DNA of 11,099 bases from an uncultured Clostridia bacterium. Lineage in GTDB: Bacteria; Bacillota; Clostridia; Oscillospirales; Acutalibacteraceae. Where the stretch lies: assembly GCA_947171615.1 (NCBI GenBank), contig CAMVYG010000060.1:1-11099 (forward strand), given 5' to 3'. The notes beneath the pieces are model-generated. The model was not told the origin of the DNA, did no database searches, and saw only the letters and a program-made list of their open reading frames with translations. A program made the translations under genes and the position numbers. Positions 1-5,362 of the stretch are shown here, piece by piece; position 1 is the first letter of the stretch; the number at the start of each line of letters is the position of its first letter.

Positions 1-13
1 GTAGTAATTAGCT

Positions 14-217
14 CGATAATTTATAAATTATCAATCATTCCTTACTGTCATTGCCGAGCAAAAGATCCTTTGGATCTTCTCGAGGAATCTCGATTAGAAG
101 TGACTGACGGGTAAAAGGGCTTTGTACCTGTAGGCTGAGATGTAGTCGAGATCCTTCGGCGTTTTACGCCTCAGGATGACAGTGGGAAGTGAAGTCTGGT
201 ACGATAATTTATAAATT
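14..217. repeat. Direct repeats bracketing a MITE-like element
   Basis: The 16-nt sequence CGATAATTTATAAATT occurs at 14-29 and again, exactly, at 202-217. The left copy is part of an 18-bp perfect palindrome, GATAATTTATAAATTATC (15-32). The right copy keeps only the first part of the palindrome. The two copies enclose the 140-bp inverted-repeat element at 44-183. They are too long and too far from the element's ends to be a simple target-site duplication, so they may be part of a larger composite repeat. The exact repetition is seen directly; its meaning is inferred. Confidence 0.6.
44..183. repeat. Dispersed MITE-like repeat with terminal inverted repeats
   Basis: A 140-bp non-coding block begins with ACTGTCAT (44-51) and ends with its exact reverse complement ATGACAGT (176-183). 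Three internal inverted repeats can be seen. AAGATCC/GGATCTT around a TTT loop lies at 62-78. ATCTCGA (87-93) faces TCGAGAT (146-152). A two-part hairpin at 151-177 has ATCCT/AGGAT outside and GGCGT/ACGCC inside around a TTT loop. The overall look (TGTCATTGC-type start, CAGGATGACA-type end) matches small dispersed repeats found in many copies in bacterial genomes. No ORF with a ribosome binding site lies inside. Copy number and mobility cannot be tested from one window. Confidence 0.6.
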
Positions 218-284
218 TCCTATCCGCATTCTTTCTGCCAGTTCCGTGGCTATAAAAAATTTTCCCAAAAAACCGCATACGCTA

Positions 285-313
285 TTGACAAATGGCGCAC
301 TGCCGCATATACT
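285..313 (+). promoter_or_regulatory. Sigma-A promoter of arsR
   Basis: TTGACA at 285-290 and TATACT at 308-313 are separated by 17 nt, a near-perfect vegetative promoter. It points at arsR, whose GTG start lies about 30 nt downstream of the expected transcription start near 320. The ArsR-type dyad at 321-336 sits right at that start, where a bound repressor would block initiation. Confidence 0.85.
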
Positions 314-320
314 AAAATAT

Positions 321-336
321 ATCAATAAAATTTGAT
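321..336. promoter_or_regulatory. ArsR operator 1 (ATCAA-N6-TTGAT)
   Basis: A perfect dyad, ATCAA (321-325) and TTGAT (332-336) with a 6-nt AT-rich spacer, covers the expected transcription start of arsR. ATCAA/TTGAT half-sites with an AT spacer are typical of ArsR/SmtB operators in Firmicutes. The same format recurs at 707-722 before the permease gene. The dyad is seen directly; the assignment to the adjacent ArsR protein is inferred. Confidence 0.75.
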
Positions 337-350
337 TTGAGGGGCATTGT

Positions 351-665
351 GTGGGAACTCATCAGGAAAACGCCAAAGTGTTTAAGGCTTTATGTGATCC
401 AAAACGTCTGGCCATTCTGGAGCAGCTGCGAAGCGGTGAAAAATGCGCCTGTGTTTTGCAGGAGCCCATGGATCTGACGCAATCAGGGCTTTCTTATCAC
501 ATGAAGATCCTGTGCGATTCCGGCCTTGTAGTAAGCCGCCAGGAAGGCAAGTGGACCCATTACCGCCTGAGTGAAACCGGCAGAAACAAAGCGATAGAGC
601 TGCTGCTGTCTGTTACCACACCGGAAACCGGTCAGGGCCGCTGTTCCCGCTCCTGTAAGAACTAA
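351..665 (+). CDS. arsR: ArsR/SmtB-family metalloid-responsive repressor
   Basis: This 104-residue winged-helix protein is the expected size for ArsR/SmtB repressors, which leave DNA when they bind metalloid or metal. The recognition helix is about residues 43-58 (TQSGLSYHMKIL core), and the wing follows (GKWTHYRL, 67-73). Cys32 and Cys34 (KCACV) match the CxC of the arsenite site in the helix 3 region of classical ArsR. The third Cys of that site (position 37 in the plasmid R773 protein) is absent. The tail adds Cys98 and Cys102, which could complete the sensor site. GTG at 351 was chosen because GAGGGG (339-344) sits 6 nt upstream. The next genes are an ArsP-type permease and a CxxC protein, and dyads before this gene and the permease suggest it represses both units. 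Arsenite or an organoarsenical is the likely inducer; which one is uncertain. Confidence 0.9.
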   Translation: MGTHQENAKVFKALCDPKRLAILEQLRSGEKCACVLQEPMDLTQSGLSYHMKILCDSGLVVSRQEGKWTHYRLSETGRNKAIELLLSVTTPETGQGRCSRSCKN

Positions 666-694
666 ACGCCATCCCCCTTGAGATGGCGTTTCTT
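664..694 (+). terminator. Terminator or attenuator after arsR
   Basis: A 10-bp perfect stem, AAACGCCATC (664-673) with GATGGCGTTT (682-691), closes an 8-nt loop. It begins inside the arsR stop codon. The tail is only TTTCTT, so termination may be partial. Leaky termination would let some arsR transcript continue into the permease gene, while operator 2 gives that gene separate control. Confidence 0.6.
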
Positions 695-706
695 CAGGCG
701 CAAAAC

Positions 707-722
707 ATCAAATTTTTTTGAT
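707..722. promoter_or_regulatory. ArsR operator 2, before the permease
   Basis: ATCAA (707-711) and TTGAT (718-722) with a 6-nt spacer repeat the exact half-sites and spacing of operator 1 (321-336), although the spacers differ (TAAAAT versus ATTTTT). The dyad lies just upstream of a possible -10 box, TACAAT (730-735), where a bound repressor would exclude RNA polymerase. The -35 is not convincing. The repeated format supports a second binding site for the same repressor. Confidence 0.7.
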
Positions 723-756
723 CTGTATTTACAATACGAACATTTGGGGGGTTAAA

Positions 757-1758
757 ATGAGCATATGGCAATTTATCCAGGATCAGATCTTAGGCATGAA
801 GTGGCTGAATGAGCTGATCGGCGGAGGTCTTTCCGCACTGGGACTGGATCTGGAAGAACGTATCGGCGGCAGTATTCAGTTTTTCCTTTACGACGTGCTG
901 AAAATCACGGTGCTTCTCTGCTGTTTGATTTTCATGATCTCCTATCTGCAAAGCTATTTTCCGCCGGAACGCAGCAAACGGATATTGGGCAGGTTCCATG
1001 GTATCGGCGCGAATATCGTTTCCGCTCTGCTGGGTACGGTAACGCCCTTTTGTTCCTGCTCCTCGATCCCTTTATTTATCGGATTTACCAGTGCCGGACT
1101 GCCCCTGGGCGTTACCTTTTCCTTCCTGATTTCCTCCCCTATGGTAGACCTGGGAAGCCTCGTCCTTTTAACGAGCATTTTCGGCGGGAAGGTCGCTGTT
1201 ATCTATGTAGTGGTCGGACTGGTCATTGCCGTGGTCGGCGGTACTTTCATTGAGAAGCTGCACATGGAGCCCTATGTGGAAGAATTTATCCGCAAATCTG
1301 TGAACGTGGATCTTGAGTCTCCCGCACTGACAAAGCGGGAACGGATTCAATTCGCAAAAGAGCAGGTTTCCTCCACCCTTCGGAAAGTATTCCCCTATAT
1401 TTTACTGGGCGTAGGCGTGGGCGCGGTCATTCACAACTGGATCCCGGAAAGCTGGATCGAAGCTGTGCTGGGCGGCGGCAATCCCTTTGGTGTGGTTCTT
1501 GCCGTGCTGGTGGGCGTTCCCATGTACGCAGATATCTTTGGCACGATCCCCGTAGCGGAAGCGCTGCTGTATAAAGGCGCTCAACTCGGCACGATCCTGT
1601 CCTTTATGATGGCCGTCACCACGTTGAGCTTACCTTCTATCATCATGCTGCGCAAGGCGGTAAAACCAAAGCTGCTGGCTTTATTTATCGGCATTTGCAC
1701 GGTCGGCATCATCCTTGTGGGCTATCTGTTCAATGTATTTCAATTTTTATTGGTATAA
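757..1758 (+). CDS. arsP: ArsP/DUF318-family permease (putative organoarsenical or arsenite exporter)
   Basis: This 333-residue membrane protein has about eight hydrophobic segments. They lie roughly at 47-65, 85-110, 115-140, 147-163, 212-228, 243-262, 277-297 and 305-330. The charged loop at about 165-210 splits it into two halves. TPFCSCSS (96-103) with Cys99 and Cys101, followed by GLPLG (114-118), and GVPMYADIFG (253-262) are hallmarks of the DUF318 (PF03773) permeases. Studied ArsP members export trivalent organoarsenicals such as methylarsenite. The paired Cys in a membrane segment fit a thiol-binding substrate. ATG 757 is preferred over an upstream TTG (718), since GGGGGG (746-751) lies 5 nt before it and the extension would overlap operator 2. 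It sits between arsR and a thioredoxin-like gene, a recurring partner set. The exact substrate cannot be read from sequence. Confidence 0.85.
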   Translation: MSIWQFIQDQILGMKWLNELIGGGLSALGLDLEERIGGSIQFFLYDVLKITVLLCCLIFMISYLQSYFPPERSKRILGRFHGIGANIVSALLGTVTPFCSCSSIPLFIGFTSAGLPLGVTFSFLISSPMVDLGSLVLLTSIFGGKVAVIYVVVGLVIAVVGGTFIEKLHMEPYVEEFIRKSVNVDLESPALTKRERIQFAKEQVSSTLRKVFPYILLGVGVGAVIHNWIPESWIEAVLGGGNPFGVVLAVLVGVPMYADIFGTIPVAEALLYKGAQLGTILSFMMAVTTLSLPSIIMLRKAVKPKLLALFIGICTVGIILVGYLFNVFQFLLV

Positions 1759-1763
1759 AAACC

Positions 1764-1801
1764 TGTTCAGCGTTTCATCGCACACGCTGAGATACTGAAC
1801 A
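1764..1801 (+). other. Alternative hairpins in the permease/thioredoxin-like gap
   Basis: Two overlapping 7-bp pairings are possible. TCAGCGT (1767-1773) can pair with ACGCTGA (1784-1790), or TGTTCAG (1764-1770) with CTGAACA (1795-1801). No U-tract follows, so this is not a terminator. It may be an RNA-processing or stability element between two co-transcribed genes. The pairing is visible; a role is speculative. Confidence 0.35.
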
Positions 1802-1829
1802 AATTCTAAAATTTCAGGAGGAATGATCC

Positions 1830-2174
1830 ATGAGTCTATTTCACAGAAAAAAAGAAAAAGCAAGCTCCTGCTGCTGTGACAGCAAAGGAACTCCCGAAGC
1901 GATCACACGGGCAGAAGAGATAACATCCGCTTCCGGGGTCAAAGTGCTGGGAAGCGGATGTGCCAAATGCAATGCGCTGGAAGACGCTGTTCGAGCCGCT
2001 TTGGAGGAGCTGTCCATGGATACGGCTATCGACCATGTGACAGACTTCGCACAAATTGCCGCCTACGGGGTAATGACTGCCCCGGCATTGGTAGTGGACG
2101 GAAAGGTGGTTTCTTACGGCAAGGTACTCAAAAAAGAGGAAGCAAAGGCTATTCTTCAAAAAGCAAGAACTTAA
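1830..2174 (+). CDS. Small thioredoxin/glutaredoxin-like CxxC protein (TM0996/MTH895 type)
   Basis: This 114-residue protein has a short lysine-rich N-terminus, then a three-cysteine run (Cys14-16), then a compact thioredoxin-like domain at about residues 36-112. The active-site motif CAKC (44-47) follows a first beta strand (VKVLGSG), and TAPALVV (83-89) carries the conserved cis-proline (Pro85). This layout matches the redox-active disulfide protein 2 family, often found beside DUF318 permeases. It probably passes thiol-bound metalloid to the permease or keeps the permease or repressor cysteines reduced; this is inferred from context. AGGAGG (1816-1821) sits 8 nt before the ATG. The gene starts 71 nt after the permease with no terminator between, so they are probably co-transcribed. 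The extra N-terminal CCC is unusual and could bind metalloid. Confidence 0.85.
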   Translation: MSLFHRKKEKASSCCCDSKGTPEAITRAEEITSASGVKVLGSGCAKCNALEDAVRAALEELSMDTAIDHVTDFAQIAAYGVMTAPALVVDGKVVSYGKVLKKEEAKAILQKART

Positions 2175-2250
2175 AGAAGCATCGCGCAAAGAACGGCTAA
2201 CGCCTGAAAGCCGGCTCAAAAAACCGCCAAGTCGAATTTCCTCCCGTCCC

Positions 2251-2280
2251 CTGCAACATTTTCCGGAATCCGCATAGAAT
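2251..2280 (+). promoter_or_regulatory. Weak candidate promoter of asnB
   Basis: TAGAAT (2275-2280) is an acceptable -10 box, 25 nt before the asnB start codon. Upstream, CTGCAA (2251-2256) is a poor -35 with an 18-nt spacer. With no clear terminator after the thioredoxin-like gene, asnB could also receive read-through from the arsenic module. Confidence 0.3.
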
Positions 2281-2305
2281 AAAGGGTGAAGAAGGGGGTT
2301 TCGCT

Positions 2306-4159
2306 ATGTGTGGTTTTGCTGGGTTCAGCGATTACAGCGACAGCTTGACAGAAGAAAAATACTTATGGATGGCCCTGGCCCGACGCATGGCCCGGCGCAT
2401 TTCTCACCGGGGTCCGGACGACAGCGGCGCCCATGTGTCGGATCACTGCGCCCTGGGTCACGCGCGCCTTGCCATCATCGATCCGGAAAACGGTGCGCAG
2501 CCCATGACGGTGCACCGGGACGGTACGGAATTCACCATTGCCTATAACGGAGAGCTCTATAACGCCGCCGAGCTGCGAAACGATCTGATGAGTAGGGGCT
2601 ATACCTTTCAGACAAACTGCGACACCGAGGTGGTGCTGAACGCCTATCTCTGCTATGGAGAGGACTGCGCGGAAAAATTAAACGGTATTTTTGCCTTTGC
2701 CGTGGACGATGTTCCCAGAAACCGCACCTTCCTCTGCCGGGATCGCTTCGGCGTAAAGCCCCTGTTCTATACCGTACAGGGGGACCGCCTGGCTTTCGGC
2801 TCGGAGCTAAAAGCGCTCTTTGAATTTCCGGGGGTCAATCCCGTGCTGGGAAAGGACGGGATCTGCGAGATCTTCGGCCTTGGCCCTGCCAGAACTCCGG
2901 GCTGCGGGGTATTTGAGGGGATCTCTGAACTAAAGCCCGGCCACACGGCGGTATTTGACCGGGAAGGGTTCCGGGAACAGCGGTATTTCGATTTGCAGGC
3001 TTCTCCCCATACCGATGATTACGATACCACGGTGCGCAGGGTGCGGGAGCTGCTGATCGACACGGTAGAGCGGCAGATGATCTCCGATGTGCCTCTGTGC
3101 ACCTTCCTTTCCGGCGGCCTCGATTCCAGCGTGGTAACGGCCATTGCCGCCCATGCTCTGGAGCGGCGGGGAGAAAAGCTTTCCACCTATTCCTTTGAAT
3201 TTGAAGGAAATGAAGAAAACTTCCGCCCCTCCTCCTTCCAGCCGGATCGGGACGAAAGCTGGGCTTTAAAGGTCAGCGGGGCTCTCGGCACCCGGCACAC
3301 CACCCTGCTTTGTGCCAACGAGCAGCTGGAGGATTCCCTGTTTGAAGGGGTGATCGCCAAGGATCTCCCCGGCATGTCGGATATTGACGGCTCCCTGCTG
3401 TACTTCTGCCGCCAGGTCAAAAAGCGCCATGTGGTGGCCCTGTGCGGGGAATGTGCCGATGAGATCTTCGGCGGCTATCCCTGGTTCCACCGCCGGGAAA
3501 TGTTTGACGGCGCCCATTTCCCCTGGTCCAATAACCTTTCCACCCGTTCCTCTCTCTTAAAGCCGGAGGTGCTGGCCGCCGCCGGACTGGAGAACTATGT
3601 GGGCGCAAGGCTTCAGGAAACCCTGGACGCCGTGCCGTCAGTTCCCGGAGAAACCGAGGAACAGAGAAGAATGCGGCAGATCTCCTACCTGAATATCAAA
3701 TGGTTCATGGCCACCCTGCTGGATCGAAAGGACCGGTGCAGCATGTGGAGCGGCCTTGAGGTGCGGGTCCCCTACGCGGATCACCGCCTGGCCCAGTATG
3801 TATTTAACACTCCCTGGGAATTCAAATGCCCGGAGGGACGGACAAAAGGCCTCCTTCGGGACGCCGCCAGAGGGCTGCTGCCGGAAGATGTGCTGGAACG
3901 CAGGAAAAGCCCTTATCCCAAAACCTATGATCCCGCTTACGAAGCGGATCTCAAGCGGAGGCTGGGCTATATTCTGCGTGACAGCTCCCAGCCCATTCAC
4001 AAGCTGCTTTCCGAAGAAGCCGCCGCTTCCCTGCTGACAGAGCATTTCGACTACGGGAAGCCCTGGTTCGGTCAGCTCATGGCTGGCCCTCAGCTTCTGG
4101 CCTATCTGATCCAGGTAAACTATTGGCTTCTGCACTACAACATTTATATCAAGCTGTAA
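2306..4159 (+). CDS. asnB: Asparagine synthetase B (glutamine-hydrolysing)
   Basis: This 617-residue cytoplasmic enzyme converts aspartate, glutamine and ATP to asparagine. The N-terminal class II glutaminase domain starts with Cys2 as nucleophile (MCGFAGF). It also shows RGPDD (35-39), NGELYN (81-86) and DRFGVKPLFY (146-155). The synthetase domain carries the ATP pyrophosphatase loop SGGLDSS (269-275) and GECADEIFGGYPWF (381-394), both intact, so the enzyme should be active. Length fits the AsnB family. The start is fixed by the required Met-Cys and by AGGGGG (2293-2298) 7 nt upstream. A strong terminator follows, so it is probably monocistronic or the last gene of a read-through transcript. 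It looks more GC-rich than the flanking genes. No peptide-biosynthesis genes lie nearby, so primary metabolism is the simplest role. Confidence 0.95.
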   Translation: MCGFAGFSDYSDSLTEEKYLWMALARRMARRISHRGPDDSGAHVSDHCALGHARLAIIDPENGAQPMTVHRDGTEFTIAYNGELYNAAELRNDLMSRGYTFQTNCDTEVVLNAYLCYGEDCAEKLNGIFAFAVDDVPRNRTFLCRDRFGVKPLFYTVQGDRLAFGSELKALFEFPGVNPVLGKDGICEIFGLGPARTPGCGVFEGISELKPGHTAVFDREGFREQRYFDLQASPHTDDYDTTVRRVRELLIDTVERQMISDVPLCTFLSGGLDSSVVTAIAAHALERRGEKLSTYSFEFEGNEENFRPSSFQPDRDESWALKVSGALGTRHTTLLCANEQLEDSLFEGVIAKDLPGMSDIDGSLLYFCRQVKKRHVVALCGECADEIFGGYPWFHRREMFDGAHFPWSNNLSTRSSLLKPEVLAAAGLENYVGARLQETLDAVPSVPGETEEQRRMRQISYLNIKWFMATLLDRKDRCSMWSGLEVRVPYADHRLAQYVFNTPWEFKCPEGRTKGLLRDAARGLLPEDVLERRKSPYPKTYDPAYEADLKRRLGYILRDSSQPIHKLLSEEAAASLLTEHFDYGKPWFGQLMAGPQLLAYLIQVNYWLLHYNIYIKL

Positions 4160-4165
4160 AAATGG

Positions 4166-4193
4166 GCGGTTCCTTTTCAGGAACCGCTTTTTT
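4166..4193 (+). terminator. Intrinsic terminator of asnB
   Basis: GCGGTTCC (4166-4173) and GGAACCGC (4180-4187) form a perfect 8-bp stem around a 6-nt loop, followed by six T. It starts 6 nt after the asnB stop codon and separates asnB from the leader RNA region. Confidence 0.93.
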
Positions 4194-4320
4194 ATGCTTC
4201 CGGCTCAGAAGGACAGCAGGTATGGGCTGGCAAGATACCGTATAGTGATTCGCCGCCCGCGCTCCAGTTATTCTCTGAAAACTTTTCCAATCTCCTGCCG
4301 GACAAAAATTCAAATTCCCC
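4194..4320. other. Intergenic spacer with no recognised feature
   Basis: Between the asnB terminator and the promoter of the leader RNA I see no ORF with a ribosome binding site, no convincing promoter and no strong inverted repeat. Confidence 0.6.
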
Positions 4321-4321
4321 C

Positions 4322-4350
4322 TATACTTTTTCCAAGTTATATAGTATAAT
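4322..4350 (+). promoter_or_regulatory. Promoter of the leader RNA and ABC operon
   Basis: TATAAT at 4345-4350 is a consensus -10 box. The -35 at the right distance (TATACT, 4322-4327, 17-nt spacer) matches only partly. Transcription would begin near 4356-4358, exactly where the 5' strand of the leader's long closing stem begins (4357). This supports the call. Confidence 0.65.
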
Positions 4351-4525
4351 GACAGCACCACGCTAAGTCATACTGAAAATTCGCAGGAAGGGGCTGCTTT
4401 TTACCTTTTGGTAAAAACGCAGGCTCTGTTTTGGATTTCCTTCTTGCGAAGAATTCAATGACTTGCGTGGTAACAAGTAGGAGCCATGCGTTTTTCGGTG
4501 CGTGGCTTCCGCCACGCACTTTTTT
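4351..4525 (+). ncRNA. Structured leader RNA with terminator: riboswitch-like, class unknown
   Basis: Three nested helices stack into one long rod. P1 pairs 4357-4363 and 4365-4371 with 4458-4471 (14 bp, T4364 bulged). P2 pairs 4380-4391 with 4439-4450 (12 bp, one G-U). P3 pairs 4394-4405 with 4410-4422 (12 bp, C4418 bulged, TTTT loop). GGCTCT (4422-4427), in the large asymmetric loop beside P3, is complementary to GGAGCC (4480-4485) beyond P1, so a pseudoknot is possible. GCCATGCG (4483-4490) can pair with TGCGTGGC (4499-4506) as an antiterminator that excludes the terminator at 4498-4519. The terminator ends 30 nt before the ribosome binding site of the first ABC permease gene. The pattern fits a transcription-attenuating riboswitch for an exporter. 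I cannot match it to a class I know. An independent small RNA is the alternative. Confidence 0.75.
4498..4525 (+). terminator. Leader terminator upstream of the ABC operon
   Basis: GTGCGTGGC (4498-4506) and GCCACGCAC (4511-4519) form a perfect 9-bp stem with a TTCC loop, followed by six T (4520-4525). It stands between the promoter and the first ABC gene, so it must be bypassed for operon expression. Its 5' strand is also complementary to 4483-4490 and resembles the P1 3' strand, giving mutually exclusive folds. Confidence 0.9.
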
Positions 4526-4569
4526 GTTATACAGGCCGTTTTACACAGAAAAGAAGGGGGCATAATTTC

Positions 4570-5358
4570 GTGAAAAAGTATTTCGTTGTATTTCAGAAAT
4601 CTCTGAAATCGGAGATCACCTACCGCTCCGCGGCGCTGGCAGGGATCGTCAGCGCTCTGCTCAGCTTTCTCATTCAGATTTTTCTTTGGAAGGCCCTGTT
4701 GGGAGCCGGAGTTCGGCAGGACACCAGCTTTTCCGATATGCTGCTTTACGTTATACTCAATTCCTTCCTGCTGAGCCTGACCAAAGGAAATGTGGCAAGC
4801 GTGATCGAAGCTTCTATGATTGACGGAACCATTTCCATGGAGCTGCTGCGGCCTATGTCCTTTAAGTACTATACGCTGGCGAATATCTTCGGCAAAAATA
4901 TTTACGGCACTCTGATCCGCACGGTTCCTGTTCTTGTGATCGGATCGTTTCTGATCTCTCCCGCCTCCCTGCCGGACGGAGCTCATATCCTGCTTTTTGT
5001 GATCTCCACTGTGCTCGGCGCTCTTCTGATGTTTGAAGTTACCTATCTTGTAGGCCTACTAGCTTTCTGGCTGCAGCGGTGCTGGTTTTTAAGCTGGTAT
5101 TTGAACGGGTTTCTCACCTTCTTCGGCGGGACCGTCATTCCGTTATGGTTCTATCCGGATTTTTTATCAAAGATCAGCTATTTTCTTCCTTTCCGGTACA
5201 TCACCTTCGAGCCTGTCAATTTCTTTTTGGGAAAAACGCCCGTACATAGCGCCTGGCTTCCCATTTCAGCCGCTCTGCTGTGGCTGCTTGCTTTAAGCGC
5301 TGTAGACAAGCTCATCTGGCATGCCGCTGTAAAAAAACTGGCGGTCAATGGAGGATAA
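4570..5358 (+). CDS. ABC-2 type transporter permease 1 (COG4587/PF06182-like)
   Basis: This 262-residue integral membrane protein has about six hydrophobic segments. A charged N-terminus (KKYFVVFQKSLKSEITYRS) leads into the first segment. The cytoplasmic loop with DGTISMELLRPMSF, the family's typical D-G-x-(I/L)-x-x-x-L-x-(R/K)-P pattern, is where the ATPase likely docks. It pairs with permease 2 as a heterodimeric exporter channel; substrates of this family are mostly unknown, and one cyanobacterial relative is linked to viologen resistance. The start is GTG 4570, with AGGGGG (4555-4560) 9 nt upstream. An in-frame ATG at 4486 would put the first codons inside the leader RNA and its terminator, so it is rejected. 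The next gene's ribosome binding site overlaps this gene's end. Confidence 0.88.
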   Translation: MKKYFVVFQKSLKSEITYRSAALAGIVSALLSFLIQIFLWKALLGAGVRQDTSFSDMLLYVILNSFLLSLTKGNVASVIEASMIDGTISMELLRPMSFKYYTLANIFGKNIYGTLIRTVPVLVIGSFLISPASLPDGAHILLFVISTVLGALLMFEVTYLVGLLAFWLQRCWFLSWYLNGFLTFFGGTVIPLWFYPDFLSKISYFLPFRYITFEPVNFFLGKTPVHSAWLPISAALLWLLALSAVDKLIWHAAVKKLAVNGG

Positions 5359-5362
5359 GAAT

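Noticed and set aside
2194..2213. Possible terminator after the thioredoxin-like gene (CGGCT/AGCCG)
   Set aside because: Only 5 bp with a 10-nt loop and no U-tract, so too weak to call.
3638..4135. Minus-strand ORF of 165 codons inside asnB
   Set aside because: Antisense shadow of a GC-rich gene; no domain or ribosome binding site recognised, and asnB is intact.
4351..4525. 6S RNA, SRP RNA or T-box leader
   Set aside because: The rod shape recalls 6S RNA, but the separate terminator, the linker pseudoknot and the position before an operon argue against it. No SRP apical loop and no T-box AGGGTGG-type sequence are present.
4458..4565. Short ORF (ATG 4458 to TAA) overlapping the leader terminator, as a possible leader peptide
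   Set aside because: No ribosome binding site precedes it, its start lies in the P1 3' strand and most of it encodes the terminator hairpin. RNA structure explains the bases better.
4363..4986. Long minus-strand ORF of 207 codons across the leader and permease 1
   Set aside because: It is an antisense shadow with low-complexity, charged content, no recognisable domain, and overlap with a well-supported RNA and gene.
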